Positions 60,407 to 64,000 of a stretch of DNA of 64,000 nucleotides are shown here, piece after piece. Source of the stretch: Pseudomonas lactis (GTDB lineage: Bacteria; Pseudomonadota; Gammaproteobacteria; Pseudomonadales; Pseudomonadaceae); contig NZ_JYLO01000010.1 of the NCBI RefSeq assembly GCF_001439845.1, positions 281,521 to 345,520 of the forward strand. Reading direction: 5' to 3'. The stretch's first letter is position 1, and the number at the start of each line of letters is the position of its first letter. The notes beneath the pieces were generated by a model. That model was not told where the DNA came from and ran no database searches. It was given only the letters and a program-made list of their open reading frames with translations. The position numbers and the translations under genes are program-made.

Positions 60407-60769
60407 GGCGTGGCCTTGTTAGCAATCAGACAAGAAGCTTGATGTTCAGTTTGTTTTTTCCAGTGTGTTTGATTGTTTTTCTGGATGTTTGAAGCGTGTC
60501 GCTTGATTGAGTCAAGTTTGTTGTTTGCACTTTTTTTTCTTCGGTGGCATCAAGGTTTGAGAGTGCTTGGGGGATGCGAGTATTCCACCTCGAATAAAAC
60601 ATGTGTGGTTTTATTACTGCCATGTTTAATGGTGGGTTGTTGAAATGAAATGACGGTGGTGAAGGTCTTTTCAATGTGGGAGCTTTATCGGGCTGACAAC
60701 GGAGCAGTCGGCATCGGTAACTCGCATATATGGACGGTTAACTTTCCACTGTTCAGAGTATCAAAGCAC
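60407..60769. other. A+T-rich intergenic region before the first serralysin gene
   Basis: The base composition drops sharply relative to the rest of the window (T-rich tracts such as TTTGTTTTTTCC and GCACTTTTTTTTCTTC). No gene was identified; possible translation starts for the protease lie at 60650 and 60674 in addition to 60770. The composition shift right after the phn remnants suggests imported DNA. Confidence 0.55.
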
Positions 60770-62299
60770 ATGCATATCCCTGTTAGGCAGTCTTCTTACT
60801 CGCGTCCTTCAGATAAGTTACAGCCCGATCTTTCACCCGATGAACACCAAGTTGTTCTCTGGGCCAACAATAAAAAATCTTTCACCACGGATCAGGCCGC
60901 GAAACACATCACCCGCGGTGGCTTCAAGTTTCATGATCGCAACAATGATGGAAAAATCGTCGTGGGTTATAACTTTGCGGGCGGCTTCAATGCGGCTCAG
61001 AAAGAACGGGCCAGGCAAGCCCTTCAGTACTGGGCGGATGTTGCTAATATCGAATTTGTTGAAAATGGCCCGAACACGGATGGCACAATAAGCATCAAGG
61101 GTGTTCCGGGTTCGGCAGGCGTCGCGGGGTTGCCCAACAAATATAATTCGAACGTCCAGGCCAATATAGGCACCCAGGGTGGGCAAAACCCGGCGATGGG
61201 CAGTCACTTCCTGGGCTTATTGATCCATGAACTGGGGCATACCCTTGGGCTGAGTCATCCAGGTAAATACGACGGCCAGGGTTTCAATTACGATCGGGCT
61301 GCCGAATATGCCCAGGACACCAAGGCTCGCAGTGTCATGAGCTATTGGACGGAGACTCATCAGCCGGGGCACAATTTTGCCGGGCGCAGCCCGGGTGCCC
61401 CGATGATGGACGATATCGCCGCCGCCCAGCGGCTCTACGGCGCCAACACCAAAACCCGGAATACCGACACCACCTACGGCTTCAATTCCAATTCAGGCCG
61501 GGAGGCTTATAGCCTCAAGCAGGGGAGCGACAAGCCGATCTTCACCGTCTGGGACGGTGGAGGTAATGACACGCTCGACTTCTCCGGGTTCACCCAGAAC
61601 CAAACCATCAACCTCAAGGCTGAGTCATTCTCGGACGTGGGGGGCTTGCGAGGAAATGTGTCGATTGCCAAGGGTGTGAGTGTGGAAAACGCCATTGGCG
61701 GTACAGGCAACGATACCTTGACGGGGAACGAGGGCAACAATCGGCTCACGGGCGGCAAGGGGGCCGATAAGCTGCACGGCGGAGCTGGAGCAGACACGTT
61801 TGTTTACCGCCGCGCCAGCGATTCAACGCCGCAGGCACCGGACATCATCCAGGACTTCCAGAGCGGGAGCGACAAGATCGACCTGACCGGTGTTGTTCAG
61901 GAGGCGGGGCTCAAGTCGCTGAGCTTCGTCGAGAAATTCAGCGGCAAGGCGGGCGAGGCCGTGCTCGGCCAAGACGCGAAAACCGGCCGTTTCACGTTGG
62001 CGGTGGACACAACGGGAAATGGTACGGCGGATCTACTGGTTGCCAGCCAAAGCCAGATCAAACAGGCGGATGTGATCTGGAACGGTCAGGCGCCGACAGT
62101 GACGCCAACGCCTGAACCCACTGTGGTGCCTGTGTCGGATCCCGTGCCGACCCCTACTTCAGAGCCGACTGAACCTGAACCCACGCCTGAGCCCGCCCCT
62201 TCGCCCGTCCCGACTCCACGGCCTGGAGGAGGGTTTATCGGGAAAATTTTTTCATCATTCAAGGGGTTCATAAAAAAAGTGTGGTCGATATTCAGGTGA
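60770..62299 (+). CDS. Serralysin-type metalloprotease with RTX repeats and cationic amphipathic C-terminal tail
   Basis: A 509-residue M10B protease (counting from ATG 60770). The zinc motif is HELGHTLGLSHPGKYDG with His153, Glu154, His157 and His163, and the Met-turn is SVMSYW (Met190). One RTX block (about 310-343: GGTGNDTLTGNEGNNRLTGG, then KGADKLHGGAGADTF) binds Ca2+. The serralysin fold appears to end near ADVIW (about 437). Beyond it come a Pro/Thr/Glu linker (442-486) and a basic amphipathic tail GGFIGKIFSSFKGFIKKVWS to the C-terminus. No Sec signal, so type I secretion is expected. ATG 60674, with a GAAGG site, is the longer start. No aprDEF or inhibitor gene is near. Confidence 0.9.
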   Translation: MHIPVRQSSYSRPSDKLQPDLSPDEHQVVLWANNKKSFTTDQAAKHITRGGFKFHDRNNDGKIVVGYNFAGGFNAAQKERARQALQYWADVANIEFVENGPNTDGTISIKGVPGSAGVAGLPNKYNSNVQANIGTQGGQNPAMGSHFLGLLIHELGHTLGLSHPGKYDGQGFNYDRAAEYAQDTKARSVMSYWTETHQPGHNFAGRSPGAPMMDDIAAAQRLYGANTKTRNTDTTYGFNSNSGREAYSLKQGSDKPIFTVWDGGGNDTLDFSGFTQNQTINLKAESFSDVGGLRGNVSIAKGVSVENAIGGTGNDTLTGNEGNNRLTGGKGADKLHGGAGADTFVYRRASDSTPQAPDIIQDFQSGSDKIDLTGVVQEAGLKSLSFVEKFSGKAGEAVLGQDAKTGRFTLAVDTTGNGTADLLVASQSQIKQADVIWNGQAPTVTPTPEPTVVPVSDPVPTPTSEPTEPEPTPEPAPSPVPTPRPGGGFIGKIFSSFKGFIKKVWSIFR

Positions 62300-63133
62300 G
62301 CCCAGTCACTATTCGCTAACCCCCCCGACAAGCCTGCCCAGGCAGGCGTCTGTGTGCCAGGCAACGACCTCCCGTGGGGTTCTCAGTCCAGGGAACCCCA
62401 CGATTGCACTAGAACCTTTCTCTTACTTCTGACCGTATACGCGTGCGGCGCTGCGTGCCTGCTTATCAAGTGAGCATGGCTACTTTCAAGCCACGTTCAT
62501 GTCGTGTTTTTTTCACCAAACTATCAGGGGTTGGTGATGCCTTCCCGTTTTTTCAGTTATTCAAAATTCCCGTTGACTCACTCACTGGGTTTATTGCCTG
62601 TGCGTTATTCATGTTCCCGTTTCAGAGGTGTCGGACTGATCGCCTGTTGCAGTGCATTGAATGACTCATGTGCGGCAGACTGAAGTCGCTGTATGTGGAA
62701 TGCTGATTTTTTCCTTCATGTTCTATTCTATTGTTCGCCATTCAAGTTGGTAGTCGCCTGGGGGACGTGAAAAATATGAGGGTGGATGCATATTCAATTG
62801 CGTCTCAGGTCTTGTCTGGTTGTGAGTTATGCTTTGCAATAAATATATTTTTTAGTTTGTTTTAGTATTTTTATCTCTTATATATCAATGGGTTGTAATT
62901 TTTTTGAACGGCGATTTGAATTTTGAGGTTTCAGGTTTTTTCGGTTGTAAGTCTAAAGTGTTTTTAAATTTTAGAATGTGTCCTGGTGAATTAATTGGTC
63001 GCTGGCGTGATTACCTTTGGCATGCGAATTTAAGCGGGTGCCGATAACTACTGCTGCTCTTGTTGGGCGGAAATCGGTATCTCGAATATGTTGTTTTACC
63101 GTTCGAGTCTGATTTTTATGAGGACTTTGGTTT
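62300..63133. other. A+T-rich spacer between the two protease genes
   Basis: No convincing gene. A perfect 10-bp hairpin CGTGGGGTTC/GAACCCCACG (62374-62403) and GCCTGCCCAGGCAGGC (about 62332-62347) follow the first protease and may end its transcript. From about 62680 the sequence is markedly A+T-rich (e.g. AATAAATATATTTTTTAG near 62839). A GAGGA ribosome binding site (63120-63124) precedes the second protease. No inhibitor gene of the AprI type was found. Confidence 0.5.
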
Positions 63134-63892
63134 ATGAGAGTGCCAGGACCAACCGCAACGAATTCTAATGCAGGGCAGGTGCCAGATCCGAGGAGTGGCA
63201 TCAGCCCGGAGGGCCCTACGCAGGTATATACACTAAACAGCAAAAAAACCGTCTTCACTACGGAACAGGCCGGGAAACATATCACCCGCAGCGGTTTCAA
63301 GTTTCATGACAGTAACGGTGATGGCAAAACCACGTTGTCCTATCGTGTTTCCAAGGGCTTTACCTCACAGCAGGCAGATCAAGCCAGGCAGGCACTGCAA
63401 TCCTGGCAGGATGTCGCTAACGTCACATTCACTGAAAAAAGGCAGGGGGCTGACGGCCATATAGATATCAATGAGATGCACGGAACCTCTGGGGGTATGG
63501 CCTCACTCCCCAACCGCTATATGAGTCAAACTTTCGCAAATGTCGGAACAGCGAATGCAGGTGCAAACCCTCCACGGGGTCATTATTTTCGCGAAGTTCT
63601 AGTTCACGAAATAGGCCACACCATTGGGCTGGAACACCCGGGGGACTATGATGGCTCTGGTAACTATGGACGGGACGCAGCGTATGCCGGGGATACTCGA
63701 GCGCGTTCTGTGATGAGTTACTATTCGGAAAAAAACCAGCCGGGACATGATTTCAAATCATTGAACCCCTCTGCGCCGATGATGGATGATATATCGGCCG
63801 TTCAGAAACTCTATGGGGCGAATACTAAAACGCGTAATACCGATACGACGTATGGATTTAATTCCAATACAAACCCCCCTCTGGCAGGATAG
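63134..63892 (+). pseudogene. Second serralysin-like gene, truncated before the RTX region
   Basis: A 252-residue frame carrying a full peptidase domain, with HEIGHTIGLEHPGDYDG (His158, Glu159, His162, His168) and Met-turn SVMSYY (Met194). It parallels the first protease down to YGANTKTRNTDTTYGFNSNT, then reads NPPLAG and stops. The RTX repeats and type I secretion signal are lost. The sequence after the break is the left end of an IS3-like element, so insertion is the likely cause. It has a stronger ribosome binding site (GAGGA) than the first gene. Confidence 0.85.
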
Positions 63893-64000
63893 TTGTCACC
63901 CTCCAGTTTTCCCCAGATAGGCGGTAAAGGACACCGATGTGGCCCGTTATTCCCATGAGCGAAAAGAAGCCGTGCTGAGCAAGTTGTTGCCGCCTTACAA
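63870..64000 (+). mobile_element. Left end of an IS3-family-like insertion sequence (runs off window)
   Basis: Homology to the first protease stops at about 63868. The following A+C-rich text (TGTCACCCTCCAGTTTTCCC) precedes a GTG-initiated frame. The exact terminal inverted repeat cannot be fixed because the right end is outside the window. Confidence 0.65.
63939..64000 (+). CDS. IS3-family transposase OrfA, N-terminal fragment
   Basis: The 20 codons visible read VARYSHERKEAVLSKLLPPY, matching the characteristic (M/V)xRYxxERKxAxLxKLLPP opening of OrfA proteins of IS3-family elements in Pseudomonas. GTG 63939 is preceded by GGTAAAGGA at about 9-17 bp. The rest lies beyond the window. Confidence 0.75.
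   Translation, partial: MARYSHERKEAVLSKLLPPY

Noticed and set aside
62443..62664. 73-codon frame in the protease spacer, considered as a protease inhibitor
   Set aside because: No signal peptide with AprI-type cleavage site and no inhibitor motif; Phe/Cys-rich composition suggests chance.

Overview
The window is high-GC chromosomal DNA from a Pseudomonas, most likely of the P. fluorescens group. Diagnostic genes are oprI, an earP-efp pair whose EF-P carries Arg32, ohr/ohrR, cysB, a sagS-type hybrid kinase and a full c-type cytochrome maturation operon. REP palindromes of two sequence families sit between many genes. From memory, the order from the YbbA/YbbP-type transporter to sagS follows the PA2858-to-PA2824 stretch of P. 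aeruginosa PAO1, with other blocks inserted (class I DAHP synthase, PilZ/thioredoxin/panE, uspA-cysB).

Layout. 1-5.2 kb: ABC exporter, tesA, an L,D-transpeptidase, oprI and a small acetyltransferase. 5.2-10.6 kb: class I DAHP synthase, PilZ-like and thioredoxin-like genes divergent from overlapping start codons, panE, uspA, cysB and a GreA/B-like factor. 10.6-14.5 kb: earP-efp, then ohr and ohrR separated by a 340-bp structured repeat. 14.5-29.7 kb: two LysR regulators, a TauE exporter, a YcaQ-type glycosylase, class II DAHP synthase, a DEAD-box helicase with a structured leader, tpm, htpX, alaA, msrB and gpx. 29.7-38.6 kb: signalling genes, namely sagS, an AAA ATPase with a free-Met-(R)-sulfoxide reductase, and a BvgS-like sensor/regulator pair in which the kinase is broken by a single-base frameshift. 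38.7-49.2 kb: dGTPase, a YqjD/YqjE-like operon, an Amt transporter behind a sigma-54 promoter, a CPA2 antiporter, an uncharacterised gene behind a LexA box, and mobA, moaB and moeA. 49.2-58.7 kb: an FlhB-C-like/FliK-like pair and ccmABCDEFG(dsbE)HI.

58.8-64 kb is the accessory end. It holds a second, inverted copy of the dispersed repeat, then the decayed end of a C-P lyase operon (phnM and phnP remnants flanking an intact phnN). An A+T-richer block with two serralysin-type metalloproteases follows. The first has intact RTX repeats but carries an unusual Pro/Thr/Glu linker and a cationic amphipathic C-terminal tail. The second stops where its RTX region should start and is followed by the left end of an IS3-family-like element, which runs off the window.

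The window's functions group into aromatic amino-acid entry (two unrelated DAHP synthases), peroxide and methionine-sulfoxide repair (ohr, gpx, msrB, fRMsr), cytochrome c and molybdenum cofactor assembly, and two-component signalling. The strongest leads for new biology are the tailed serralysin, the three-hairpin repeat element, the structured leader behind the amt sigma-54 promoter, and the uncharacterised LexA-box gene.
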